NCBI GenBank assembly: GCA_029959085.1
Contig: JARWIR010000005.1
Location: 2,544,501 to 2,608,500 of the forward strand
DNA: 64,000 nucleotides
Reading direction: 5' to 3'
Source of the DNA: Nemophila menziesii
Taxonomy: Eukaryota; Streptophyta; Magnoliopsida; Boraginales; Hydrophyllaceae
This document shows positions 49,801 through 61,260 of the stretch, piece by piece. The translations under genes were made by a program, and so were the position numbers. The notes beneath the pieces are model-generated. The model did no database searches. It saw nothing but the letters and a program-made list of their open reading frames with translations, and was not told where the DNA came from. Every line of letters begins with the position of its first letter. Position 1 is the stretch's first letter.

Positions 49801-50465
49801 TGCTTTAACACGTCTTTTATCGCAAACAGTCTATTACAGGTTTCAGTTTCTCCAACAAAAGAAAAAAAAAAACTTTTCTATCGGGTTCTTACAATTTACC
49901 TCCCTATAATTTGGTAAAATAGCACCTTTCCCCGGTAGTTTTTTAGAGACCACGGGGAGTGGTTTGGTGCTCAAACAGTCTAGGCCTCCAAGGGTATTTT
50001 AGTCAATTCATTTAGTCACGTTAGTAAAACTTTTACACAGGGTAGTTTTAGAGACCACGTTGGGGTTTTGGTGTTCAAACATTCTAAGGGTATTTTAGTC
50101 CACGTCATTCTGCTAGTAAAACATTAAGCCTCGGTAGTTAAAAAGACCACAGAAGATTTGAACAATTTAAGAATATTTTAGTCATTTCGTGACCAAGTTT
50201 TCGGAGAGGTAGGATGCACTTGTTTTCAAATTACAGGGAGGGAAAGTGCTATTTTACCAATTAACTCTTCTCTTAAGAATGATAAAATCTTAATTCTTTT
50301 TGTATTCAAAATTTGCAGTTTAAAATGAGAGATTTGGATAAAGTGGGGAAAAAGGGGAAATCAATATGCGGGCCTTCATTTTGCGTGGAGTTACTATTCG
50401 GGCCAGCAAATGGTAATCGCTTAGAGTCACCTTCATTAAATCACAGTGAAATTAGCGATATTTAA
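46859..50465 (+). CDS. PTEN1: PTEN phosphatase (PTEN1-like)
   Basis: Six exons: 46859-47149, 47918-48094, 48193-48306, 49219-49659, 49738-49839, 50319-50465. All have GT-AG borders in phase 0, giving 423 aa (Arabidopsis PTEN1 is about 410). PTEN removes the 3-phosphate of phosphoinositides, opposing PI3-kinase. The phosphatase domain (about 35-215) starts at IRNLVSKKRRRLL and holds the acid-loop FPFDDNHVP and the catalytic P-loop HCMAGKGRTG (Cys155, Arg161), split by intron 2 between Met156 and Ala157. A C2-like domain follows (about 220-412), with SVFFVVSELQEVP and VVQMDTESPI typical of plant PTENs. The short tail argues for the PTEN1 subtype over the longer PTEN2 proteins. Arabidopsis PTEN1 acts mainly in pollen. 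Introns 1 and 3 carry the recurring repeat array. Confidence 0.95.
47240..47755. repeat. Foldback repeat array in PTEN intron 1
   Basis: Opens with TTAATTGCACTATAGGTCCC in reverse orientation and closes with forward units (CATAATATAAGGACC, TGCAATTATCTCAAA) and AAGTCCTGGCTCCCCC. Confidence 0.7.
48340..49175. repeat. Long repeat array in PTEN intron 3
   Basis: Starts CATGGCGGAGCGAAGAATTT (48342), then more than twenty reverse-type units of 30-45 bp (TGCACTATAGGTCCCTATAT, ATCATGCAAAAA). This is the largest and least decayed array of the family. Open frames here are repeat artefacts. Confidence 0.8.
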
Positions 50466-50931
50466 AATTTACGCCACCTCCATGTAAATTTTGTTTTAAC
50501 CATTCTCTCTCTACCTTATGAATAATAATCATCATTTATCAAGGGGTTCTAGCCGTCAATTTTTTCATAGACGGAGGACTTAAAGTGAAATCTTTCAACA
50601 AATATCTGTAATCACAATTACAATTGATGATCAAAGTAAAATAACCCATTCTTTACAAATATCCGACAGCTATTATATAAACTAAAAATCTTCTGGGCCC
50701 CATGAAAAAAAGTTCCGAAAAGTGATAGTATTACAGTCTTGATGTGGGCCCGTTGAACTTTCGTTTTGCATATTCATTAACGATGCTAATTGAAGACTCG
50801 CTATGGCGTAAAGAAAACTCCGCTAATAGAATTTGACTTTCTTTTGATGTTAAATCTCCATGAGATCCCTTCAATTGAAATTAATTACACTATTAGTCCT
50901 TATATTATACCAAAGATAAGGGACTAAATTG
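50466..50931. other. Shared 3' region of PTEN and the methyltransferase
   Basis: 467 bp between two converging genes; it must hold both 3' untranslated regions. One copy of the intronic motif (AATTACACTATTAGTCC) lies at 50882-50898. Confidence 0.5.
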
Positions 50932-52250
50932 TCAATATACCATGCGTGATGACCTGTCACAAACAGCATGATGCATTAAAATCCCAGCAGCTACTGAAAC
51001 ATTGAAAGAATCTACCATGCCTTTCATAGGGATACTACAATGCAAATCCGCTAATTTAAGCGCTTCATCACTTATTCCCCTGAAAAAATTGCAGTATAGG
51101 TCCTTAAGAATTAAGAAATTAATTCCTAAAACTTGGGTAGTAAAGAATCAAAGAAGAATATACTTGTTTTCATTTCCGACAACTATAGCAGTTGGATATG
51201 ACCAGTCCATATCATAGACAGAAACCTTAAAAAAACAGAGCAATTTAGTCTGAATATATAGATACATAATAATAATATATACATATACCGTATCTATTCC
51301 TAAATGTGTAGTTGCGATTCGATAACCACGTGATTTGAGATGTTTAAAACATTCCTCAATTGAATCCCAAAGCTCGAGATCTAACCATTTTTCGGCACCT
51401 TTGCTGACATGGCGATTACCTCTATACCTGAAGGACCAATGATGCAATTAACTCTTTATACTAAACATTTTACAAAGATTTGAAGTTACGATTTGGAAAT
51501 GGCATTTTATCGAACAGTTGAAAGACAATTTATATGAACATTTCACCTCAAGTGAGCTTGCACCTTTTTGAGCCTTTATGTGATACGACATGAACAGATT
51601 GAATCCCCATAGCATCAGCAGATCTAAAAGCAGCTGAAACATTTCCAAAATCAGTTAAACCTTCAACTACTAAACACACGGAATAGCTTCGATTCTTCAC
51701 TACATTTCGAAACCTTTCTTTTCTCGTCTCCATTATATAAGGATTCATGGCTTCTAATACTTCTTCACTGGTTAAATACTCTCCATTCAGAACTTTAAAC
51801 TTATCTGAATACGGAAACCAACGCTTCCCTTCATCGGAAATTTCTGACTCAAGCTTTCGCTCCATTTTCATTAAAGTTGACACGTCATCTTTCCGGTTAA
51901 GTAGCTTCTCTACTCTGTCTTTGTTCAAATTCTCGTCCTGTGGTTCGAGTAATGTCTCCACTGAGGTACCGGAAATATCCACTGGTACTGCAGCTCCGTT
52001 GACATAACGTCTTGACTGAGCTTTATTTCGTTTCAGTTTAACCCCTAAATATATAAATTCAGTTCAATAGTTTTGTACGTTAAAATTGACTGTGTATGTA
52101 TGTATATATGTTACCTGCATTCGGGGAGAGGAGAGAAGAGAAAGCACGAAGAGATAGAGAAGTTAAAGGAGCGGCGGAAGTGGTGGTGGTGGAAATGGCG
52201 GCTCTGCAATAGAGGGACGTACGAACTAGGGTTTTACAAATTATGCTCAT
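50932..52250 (-). CDS. SpoU-type RNA 2'-O-methyltransferase, organelle-targeted
   Basis: Five exons on the - strand, in order of translation: 52250-52115, 52044-51564, 51427-51289, 51225-51164, 51079-50932. They join in frame to 321 aa. The three SpoU (TrmH/SPOUT) motifs are present: GLTDFGNVSAAFRSADAMGI with the conserved Asn and Arg, AIVVGNENKGISDEAL, and CSIPMKGMVDSFNVSVAAGI with the serine-asparagine pair. These form the knotted S-adenosylmethionine site, and the family methylates ribose 2'-O in tRNA or rRNA; the exact target cannot be told. The first 45 residues are rich in Ser, Thr, Ala, Leu and Arg without acidic residues, so a plastid or mitochondrial transit peptide is inferred. Two acceptors (exons 3 and 5) lie within copies of the intronic repeat motif. 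Confidence 0.9.
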
Positions 52251-53379
52251 TTGCACAAAAATGTTTATGCAAATTACAGTGGTTGTGTTGAAGAAGAAGA
52301 TAGGAAAAAAGAAATAAACTTTTTACTTCAATTATTGAAATTACCCTTCAAAATATGTTAGTAGCACATGCTTAACATTTTGGGAATTTCTCCCATCCAA
52401 CTCGTGTATGTTCGCTTTAATCAGCGAACGACACGTGTCATGATGGATATGACATGGACAAATCTTAGCCATGCGTTTTTTAATAGTTTTATATTCATTT
52501 GGAAAATGACGGTGTTGCCCCTCTGTGGCTGGTAATGATGATGTTTATAGTATGGTCCAATCAGTGAATAGGATTATTTACAATTAATTTTTAATGTGTA
52601 CAGTAAATATATTAATTAAATATTCAATGGTTTCGTTCCATCAGATTTAGTAATCAGAAAGTTCAATGTTATTTCTTGTTCCAAAAATGACGGCGAGGCC
52701 AATTTCTCGTTCCATAGCGATCCGATTTTAGTTGGTTAAAGTCAACGTGTAAGTTAGCATATATAACACGTGCCATGCTAGGAATAAACCAATATTATTT
52801 TAATAGTTTTTTTTTTTTTTTTAAATGTCCAATCGGTGCAAGTGGATTGGGTATTTTGAGATTAAAAAACTAGTGTAGTATTTTGGTCCCCGTATTAATA
52901 GCTTTTTGTGTAGATTGTCATCTAGCTACGAGTGTGTTACTTATGTGTAAATTCGACACTTGTTAAGCCGTTAGATTTTTAAATTAGATGATACTAGTTT
53001 TTTCCTATATTTGATAGCGTATTTCAAGTAATCCGGTTTTAATTAGATAGTAGTAGTTTTTATCAGTAAAAGTTGTGATTAAATTTTATTTTTCGGCTGG
53101 TTTATTGTTTTAATTTAGCTTAATTTATTTTGTAGGTAGTAAGGATATTAATGGTGATGGGAAGGTGATTGTGACTCGGTTGTTAGGATATTTAGTGGAT
53201 AATTAATGTACTATCACCTACCTTCGAGTTGTCGTATTTAATGCCGAGTTAGATTTTTGCCTATAAAAGGAAGGGTGTTGAGGCATTAGGAATAACCATC
53301 CACAATTGTTGTTTCGGTGGAGGTGATTAGAGTATCGTAGTTTTGAAGTTGGGAATCGGTTTAGGAAATTGCTAGAAAA
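52251..53379. promoter_or_regulatory. Divergent intergenic region; TATA box of the FAR1-like gene
   Basis: Separates two divergent starts. TATAAAAG at 53262-53269 on the + strand stands 111 bp before the FAR1-like ATG, a normal distance for a leader of about 80 bp. No equally clear TATA box was seen for the methyltransferase. Confidence 0.5.
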
Positions 53380-56300
53380 ATGGCATCAAATGGTTAGTTA
53401 TTTCTATTAATGTTTTATTTTGTGTATTTCAACTAATCTTGTTAGTATGTATTTTTTTTCCGATACGATCGTGTAGCTAGATGATTGTATATAGTTCCGT
53501 CTATTAATTTTTGTTATATAGTTCGTTACTTTTTTTTTTTAATTTTAAAATTATATATGTTTAATTTAGTTTATGTATATTTTTTTTATGTATTTAATAT
53601 TTTTTTATTCGAAATGCATGTAGCTCCACAAATAAGTGGTCGTAATTTTTTTTTTTATGGAGTAATTTGATGTAAATAAAATATTAAAGTTATTGTATAT
53701 AATTTTTTACTATTTTATGAATCTTTGTTGTTTATTTCTAAAGTTTGATTTGTTTATTTTAGTTGTGGTAATTATTTTTATTCCAAAAATTATGTAGATT
53801 GATTTTTTTTTTTTTTACTAATAATTATTTTTTCCGAAGTATATGTATATGAAAACGTAATTGATGTATATTTTATTTTAATAAATTTATTGCTGTACCT
53901 AGAATAATAAAATTTGTTACATATTTTTTATTATTTTTCTGACATTTTTTTTAATATTAAATTTATTTCGCTTTATTTTAGTTGACTAAATTTTTGTTTT
54001 TGTTTAAATAATTAGTTATTTCGAATTATATTTAGATGGAAACTTAAATGTATTTTATAATTTAATACTTATTAATATGTTGTTGTTCATAAATTATTAA
54101 TTTATTTTACATTTTTTTTGACGTTTCTGTAGTATTTTTTTTGTTTAATTTTAAAATTAATTCGTTTTGATTCCATTGTAATTATTAATGTCTTTTGGAA
54201 AAAAAAAAAAAAAAAAATAATACTCGTTTTTTACCAAGTCGTGTATTTTTTTTTATATTTAAATTTTTTTTTAGCTTAGTTTAGTTGAGATAATTTATTT
54301 ATTTAATTAATTATTTCGTTGCGAAGTATATTTAGTATAACAATCGAATTTTATCAATTATATAAGTAGACTAGTAAATCCAATATATAGTGAAAATACA
54401 TAAATCAATTTTGTTTGAATAGTTGAAATGTAGTTATTTTACTTTTTTTGGGTTGTTATCATTGAATCTCTCTATTTTAAAAGTCATACTGATTAACCCG
54501 TTATTGTTGTTAGGCTCTGAAGGTAGTTGTTCAAGAAATGGTGTTAGCCAAACGATGGTTGACGAGGACGTAACAACCCTGACCCGTGAAGACGTGATGA
54601 AGTTGAGGTTTGCTAGCGAGGAAGATATATGTTCTATAACACCTATGCTCGCGCAGTTGGTTTTAGTGTTAGGAAGGATCGGGTTGACAAGGCTTCCGGT
54701 AGTGGATCCGAAGTCGTCGGTAGGTTATATGTTTGTTCTTGCGCCGGCACTCGTCAAAAGAAGTACTTAGAGATGAAGGACAGGGTTCGAGGTCATAGGA
54801 CAGAGACAAGGTGTGAGTGTAAGGCTCGCCTTAGAGTTAAACTGGACAAATCATTCGAATGCTTTGTAGTGACTCATTTCGTCGAGGAGCACAATCACGA
54901 TTTACTCCCTGCAGGCACGTCCCACTTTCTGAGGTCCCACAGACGTGTAGATGCAGGACACCTTGATCAAGCACTTTCGTTGAGAGACTCTGGAATACGA
55001 CCAACTAAGATAATGGATGTGTTGGTTAGGGAGGCGGGTTCATATCAAAGCGTCGGTTTCTTGAGGAAAGATCTGTACAATGTTCTCGGTAGGATAAGGG
55101 CGAAGGAAACTAGTGAGGGGGATGTAAATGTCACACTAGCCTACTTAGAAGGTAGGTGCGCGACTGATCCGTTGTTCGTCTTCAAATACACGTTGGACGA
55201 TGAGAATCGGCTGGATAAGCTTTTTTTCTGCGATGGGAGATCTCGTAGAGAGTTTGCGGTTTTCGGAGACGTCCTTATTTTTGACGCGACGTACAAGACT
55301 AATGCATATTGTTTCCCGCTAGTAGTGCTAGCGGGAGTCAACAACCACCGTAAGACGTGTATATTTGGTATTGCGTTGGTTAAGTACGAGACGACGGAAT
55401 CGTATGTGTGGGTACTAGAGACATTAACTGATACAATGAACGGGAAGAAACCAAAATCGGTTGTAACAGATGGTGATAGATCGATGGCCTCGGCGATCGA
55501 GATTGTTTATCCGCGGGTAGGCCACCGTTTATGTTCTTGGCATCTTAGTCGCAACGCTGTTACCAACGTGAAAGTTGATGGATTTGGGAGTATATTTAAG
55601 AAACTAATGAGTCTTCCCGTGACCGTAGAGTTGTTTGAGGAAGCTTGGTGGAAGATGGTGGCGGACAATGACCTATGGGAGGACAAATGGATACGTGAGA
55701 CTTACGAGAGGCGCGGCATGTGGGCCGAAGCATATTTGCGTGGTAGTTTTTTTGGTTTTGTGAAGTCAACTCAGCGATGCGAGGGTATGAACTCTTACGT
55801 CAACAGGTTCCTAAATCAGAGAGTCTTGTTTATTGAGTTTGTGAAATTATTCTTGAATGGTATGATAACCGTTAGGGACAATGCCAGCAAAGAAGAGTAC
55901 ATCACCAACTATACAAGTCCCGTATCTACGACGATCATGCCAGAGCTAGAGTTAGTAGCTAGCAAGCAATATACCCGGGACCTCTTTTTAAAGGTCAAGA
56001 AGGAAATTGCAAAGCAAGGTGACATATCACATGTAGAAGTCTCACAAACGTATGGATCTCGCACATATGTTGTTATGTCGTATGAGAACCGGAGGATTAC
56101 TCGGAAAGTGTGTATTTCGAGCGATGGGTCGAGGATGAGACTCGAGTGTAGTTGCCTTCTTTTTGAGTCTCATGGGATACCCTGCAGACATATGTTCTAC
56201 GTGATGAAGCACGAGGGGGTGAGAGAGATACCCGAAAGTTGCGTCTTGTTTAGGTGGACACCCGATAGCAGCTTACACATAAGAGACAAGTGTTTGGCGG

Positions 56301-56701
56301 AGTTCAAACAATCCGAAAAGGAGATCGCGAAGATGGGTTACCTGAATGCTAAGTGGAATAACATTAGGTTCCATGCCGCCCGGAGTAATAGGGGATACAA
56401 CGCTACACTAGAGGCTTTGACCAATGTGGTTGCCAGGACTAGCAATTTTCCTAACGAAGACGGTACATGTTTCGATATTCCTCCCCCACCTACGACGAAC
56501 ATTGCGGAAGATCCAGAACATGCACGACCTAAAGGGACCGGTACAACTCAACCTCGCAAGTGTAGTCGTTGCAGGCTACCAGGACACCAGAAGAATAACT
56601 GTCCGAACAAACAGAGCCGGTTACGTGAGAACGAGTCTTTTGTTGATAGAGCCCCGGTTGCCGGGGAGTTTAACATTCCACACCCTTATGGGTTTTATTA
56701 G
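53380..56701 (+). CDS. FAR1-related / MULE transposase-like protein, frameshifted
   Basis: A tiny first exon (53380-53392, MASN) joins in frame to 54514 after acceptor TTGTTAG and reads to RFASEED. At about 54626 the frame breaks: the family continues as MFYNTYARAVGFSVRK in the next frame, open from 54629 to 56701 (690 aa). Domains in the 690-aa frame: FAR1 DNA-binding region (1-95, ending EEHNHDL), MULE transposase domain with the acidic triad D219 (FDATY), D281 or D283 (TDGD) and E385 (RCEGMN), a SWIM zinc finger (CSC then CRH, 507-521), and a CCHC knuckle CSRCRLPGHQKNNC (645-658). FAR1/FHY3 proteins are transcription factors derived from Mutator transposases, and autonomous MULEs encode similar proteins. 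Without terminal repeats I cannot decide which this is. The frameshift removes only the extreme N-terminus if translation starts at 54629. Confidence 0.8.
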
Positions 56702-56876
56702 ATTCGCGTCAACCACTTACGTGGTAACCTTCCAATCGTGTTGTTTCGTGTCGTGTTTATCATTTCGTTTTTAATAAATTGTTATTTTGCTTCTGCCTGG
56801 ACGAATCGTGTTTTAACAAAGTCCATTTGTCTTTTGACTTATTGTTTTGACTTATTGTTACAATAATCACCAATTC

Positions 56877-58325
56877 GCCAAACTAGTCTATTTTTTTGTA
56901 AAAAGGGAGGCATTTTGTTGAAAATGGACATGAATGAGGGATAGTTGTCCACTAGTTACACTAGGTTGACTTTTGGTCAAACTAATCTATTTTTTTGTAA
57001 AAAGGGAGGCATTTTGTTGAAAATGGACACAATTGATGGTTTCTTGACCACTAGTCACACTAGGTTGACTTTTGGTCAAACTAGTCTATTTTTTTGTAAA
57101 AAGGGAGGCATTTTGTTGAAAATGGACATGAATGAGGTATAGTTGTCCACTAGTTACACTAGGTTGACTTTTGGTCAAACTAATCTATTTTTTTGTAAAA
57201 AGGGAGGCATTTTGTTGAAAATGGACACAATTGATGGTTTCTTGACCACTAGTCACACTAGGTTGACTTTTGGTCAAACTAGTCTATTTTTTTGTAAAAA
57301 GGGAGGCATTTTGTTGAAAATGGACATGAATGAGGGATAGTTGACCACTAGTCACACTAGGTTGACTTTTGGTCAAACTAGTCTATTTTTTTGTAAAAAG
57401 GGATGCATTTTGTTGAAAATGGACACAATTGATGGTTTCTTGACCACTAGTCACACTAGGTTGACTTTTGGTCAAACTAGTCTATTTTTTTGTAAAAAGG
57501 GAGGCATTTTGTTGAAAATGGACATGAATGAGGGATAGTTGTCCACTAGTTACACTAGGTTGACTTTTGGTCAAACTAATCTATTTTTTTGTAAAAAGGG
57601 AGGCATTTTGTTGAAAATGGACACAATTGATGGTTTCTTGACCACTAGTCACACTAGGTTGACTTTTGGTCAAACTAGTCTATTTTTTTGTAAAAAGGGA
57701 GGCATTTTGTTGAAAATGGACATGAATGAGGGATAGTTGTCCACTAGTTACACTAGGTTGACTTTTGGTCAAACTAATCTATTTTTTTGTAAAAAGGGAG
57801 GCATTTTGTTGAAAATGGACACAATTGATGGTTTCTTGACCACTAGTCACACTAGGTTGACTTTTGGTCAAACTAGTCTATTTTTTTGTAAAAAGGGAGG
57901 CATTTTGTTGAAAATGGACATGAATGAGGGATAGTTGACCACTAGTCACACTAGGTTGACTTTTGGTCAAACTAGTCTATTTTTTTGTAAAAAGGGATGC
58001 ATTTTGTTGAAAATGGACACAATTGATGGTTTCTTGACCACTAGTCACACTAGGTTGACTTTTGGTCAAACTAGTCTATTTTTTTGTAAAAAGGGAGGCA
58101 TTTTGTTGAAAATGGACATGAATGAGGGATAGTTGTCCACTAGTTACACTAGGTTGACTTTTGGTCAAACTAATCTATTTTTTTGTAAAAAGGGAGGCAT
58201 TTTGTTGAAAATGGACACAATTGATGGTTTCTTGACCACTAGTCACACTAGGTTGACTTTTGGTCAAACTAGTCTATTTTTTTGTAAAAAGGGAGGCATT
58301 TTGTTGAAAATGGACACAATTTAGG
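56877..58325. repeat. 99-bp satellite array with 594-bp higher-order unit
   Basis: About 14.6 monomers of 99 bp. Monomers alternate in two kinds (one ending near ATGAATGAGG, one near ACAATTGATGG), giving 198-bp dimers. The dimers follow the order A A B A A B A, where B has GATGCATTTTG for GAGGCATTTTG and GACCACTAG for GTCCACTAG, so a 594-bp higher-order unit is seen twice plus one dimer. Each full monomer has the palindrome TTGACTTTTGGTCAA, two facing W-box cores. 99 is divisible by three, so one frame stays open and stops once per dimer. The array lies between the 3' ends of two genes. Confidence 0.95.
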
Positions 58326-58481
58326 GATAGTCAAATGGAAATTACAGTTACACAACCAATATGTAACTAATAACCAAACCTAGAAAGAACAATACAAATA
58401 CTTAGCAAACATAACACGCCTATAACGTCCTATTCTACATCTAATAGTGCATAAAAATTAACAAAGTAAAGCATTTCTAAT

Positions 58482-59636
58482 TCAGATTTCCGGATGTTCG
58501 ACGGAAATCAAACTTTCCTTATATGATCTAATTTGTGAGAAGTAAATTCTCAACCTTCCGACAATTACGTGGTTAATATTGCATGATACCAACTCATCCT
58601 CGAAGCGATGATCCATGTCAAAGTGATCGCTCCCACAAAGTAGCGCCTCGTCTCTCCAGTAGAAATGACAATAATTATACCCTAACGGACCAACACGGTA
58701 CAACTGGGCCCATGAGTCTTCATCCCCGTATTGTGGCATTGACCAAACGTCAATACAACATGCATATTCCCCATACTCCTCGCGTGCTATTCTTTCAAAA
58801 ACTGCCAACGAACCATTTACCAAACCCAAGTTGTTTCCAAGCACCCCTTCCGGTAAAGACATCTCTCCAAATGCATTAGTTGTGACATCGCAAGTCATGA
58901 TAGAATATCTATTTCTAGATACTAGTGCTGGACCGAGTGGCTGAAATGTACCGTCTCTAGGCCTGGCTGTCCAATGTAAGACTCCATTACACGGAACCCC
59001 TGTACCGGTCAAGAGAGGGAATTGATAATTTAGCCTGGTCCAAGCCCTCCCTGTTATGTTATACACGCAGGAGGAATATGTTCTATCAACCTGTATAAAT
59101 GCGAATAATTTGAACTCATTCGAATGCGAAGAATAACCAAGACCAATTGTTTTTACGTCTGCAAATTCTCTCTTTAATTTCAGTCTCTTTGTCTTTCTGG
59201 TTTCACCATCGGCTTCAACATTACTAGACAAGAATTCAGTTATAGAAGGGATCTCAAGGTAACTTCTTGTGGCGGGGTTGCATAAGACGATATCCGTGTT
59301 GACGTAGAAACCAAAAAGGCCATGCGCGGACCACGACATTGTAGGACAGAAGGCAAAAACGCCATCGGGGACTTCAATTGAATTGTATAGAGTAAGTGTT
59401 TCTGATCGGTACGTTGATAATCTTGAGAAAGGAGGATGGAACACAGGGTGTGTTGCCAAAAAAAAGTCACTGTTGTTCCTGTTCGCTTCGAAATGTAGGC
59501 GAACAAAGTAAGGACTTCTTATTAGATGGAGCCATCGTTGACATACGCACTTCATTCGCATGAGTTGCATGACAGATAAATTTATCATAATAATAGCTAA
59601 GACATGATCTGGAAGATGTACCTCAATTGGATTCAT
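58482..59636 (-). CDS. F-box protein with FBA-type C-terminal domain
   Basis: One uninterrupted 384-aa frame. The F-box is at residues 7-48 (HLPDHVLAIIMINLSVMQLM, then KCVCQRWLHLI); it would bind a SKP1-like protein in an SCF ubiquitin ligase. The rest resembles the F-box-associated (FBA) interaction domain: LCNPATRSYLEIP, IGLGYSSHSNEFKL, YNITGRAW, CNGVLHWTA and GSLAVFER occur in the usual order. This substrate-binding part evolves fast, so no substrate can be given. A basic insertion (ETRKTKRLKLKR, about 145-156) could act as a nuclear signal. On the - strand TATATA lies near 59730, about 95 bp upstream. The stop is only about 155 bp from the satellite array. Confidence 0.9.
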   Translation of the reverse strand: MNPIEVHLPDHVLAIIMINLSVMQLMRMKCVCQRWLHLIRSPYFVRLHFEANRNNSDFFLATHPVFHPPFSRLSTYRSETLTLYNSIEVPDGVFAFCPTMSWSAHGLFGFYVNTDIVLCNPATRSYLEIPSITEFLSSNVEADGETRKTKRLKLKREFADVKTIGLGYSSHSNEFKLFAFIQVDRTYSSCVYNITGRAWTRLNYQFPLLTGTGVPCNGVLHWTARPRDGTFQPLGPALVSRNRYSIMTCDVTTNAFGEMSLPEGVLGNNLGLVNGSLAVFERIAREEYGEYACCIDVWSMPQYGDEDSWAQLYRVGPLGYNYCHFYWRDEALLCGSDHFDMDHRFEDELVSCNINHVIVGRLRIYFSQIRSYKESLISVEHPEI

Positions 59637-60321
59637 TGAAATTTTTGTTGTTGAGAAAAAATATATAAATAATTAGGTGTTGGTTTAAGATGTAAGCTAA
59701 TGATTTGTAATATTGGGTGGCATATATAGTGGTTAAAAAAACTAAAAATGGGAGTTATTTTTTTGTGGAAGTTTAATCAGTAGTGGGAGATGTTTTGATT
59801 AGTGGGTAAATATTTTTAAAGATTTAATTAGTTACTGAAGAAGTTTTTTTTTCTGTCGTTTAGCTTTTGATTTTCCCCCGTTTAAGCTCTTTTATATTTT
59901 ATTAGCTACGCTTTTAATTTTTTTTTAAGTCTTAGTAACCAGTTAAACTATAACTTTCTTCTAATAATTGTTAATAATCCCCTATTCTTTCGAGTGGTGG
60001 AGGATCATCGTGTGATGCGGTTGATTAAATCATCCGCTGCTGATTTATATTAATACAATAAAATATAAAATAACAAATGATACGGTTTACAGAGGTGGGG
60101 ACAGGTGGTTATTTTTTCTACGTGATATGACGGTTTGGTTTGCTAGTGTCATCTACACCTAGACACGTTATAGGTATTAGGGTTATGATTATTTTAGCCA
60201 CCCTATTGCCTACTCAAATCAAATCATACTAACCAACGATTCAACCCACTTTCGTCAACCACTCATTCACCCATTGCACTCACCGCCATTAATTTTCTGT
60301 TCGTAGCACTAGCAAAAATCC
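59637..60321. promoter_or_regulatory. Divergent intergenic region
   Basis: Holds the upstream regions of the F-box gene (- strand) and the small gene at 60322 (+ strand). AT-rich, with no further gene. Confidence 0.5.
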
Positions 60322-61260
60322 ATGGAGGACGACGAACTATTTGGTTTCCCAATAACACCTTTCTTCCTTCAAGGAAGTGAATCAGTTGGTTCACAGTCTA
60401 ACACAAGCTATACGAACATGGTGCGAGAGAAACCAACGATAGACAGTACTGTAACGAAAGCGTTGTTGTTGTTAAGCGAACGAGCTCGTAACCAGGCCAT
60501 GGTTGGAGCTTCTATGCAGGTACATCTGTGCTATAGAATGGGTTATTTATCAAATATTTTTTATTTAACTGTTATGAAGAAGATATTTGAGTAGGTATAA
60601 TATTAATGTTCTTTGTTGTGTTAAATCTGGACTTTCGATGTACACACTAAGTTGTGGAGCAAACATTTCTTTTGTTTTTGTAGCAGTTAGATCTAGGGTT
60701 AACTACTAAATCTTATAGTCAATGTAGGATTTCAGAAATATTACACTGTGTTAAATGAATGAATTATTTTTTCTATAAAATTGTTCATGCATTTTAATCT
60801 GTTACGCATACGTAATATGTTTTTGCATTCCAGTTGCGCATGAGTGTGTTATTATCTCAAGGATTTCAGTTGCTTTGATTCATTAATTTATTGAACTGAT
60901 GTCTTGCTAAATCCCTCATATTCACAGGCTAACCCCATCAACAAACCACCATTACGCGTCTATGCAAGGAGAAATCATATAATTGGAGGAGACAAAAATT
61001 CCAACAGCAGCAGTAGTAATTCAGCTGAAGTTTTTGATGTCCACAGGCCACCTTGTTCCCCTTGTCGAATAACTTTTCTCGAGAACCAAATTCTTGATAT
61101 CCTAAACGGAATGACAAAAAGGAACTTGTATTTGGAGCGTAAATGCGAGGAGTTCAATGATCGTATCGTAAAGGTAGAATCCATGATAAAAGCTAGGGAG
61201 AACGACGATGGTCTACAAACGTGTTTGGGAAAAAGAATCAGGGGCCTTGAGTTCCCTTAA
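60322..61260 (+). CDS. Small coiled-coil protein A, unknown function
   Basis: Two exons, 60322-60519 and 60928-61260, joined in phase 0 across GT-AG borders, giving 176 aa. The N-terminus is acidic (MEDDELFGFPITPFFL) and Ser/Thr-rich. The middle has a Ser/Asn run (60993-61025 in the DNA). Residues about 115-165 form a likely amphipathic coiled coil (ITFLENQILDILNGM, then LYLERKCEEFNDRIVKVESM). The end is basic (GKRIRGLEFP). Exon 1 is exactly 198 bp, the same as in the gene at 62078, and the coils are alike, so the two are probably old paralogues. No known domain or function is recognised. Confidence 0.7.

Noticed and set aside
56877..58325. CRISPR-like array
   Set aside because: Units are contiguous 99-bp monomers without unique spacers, and the DNA is clearly plant nuclear.
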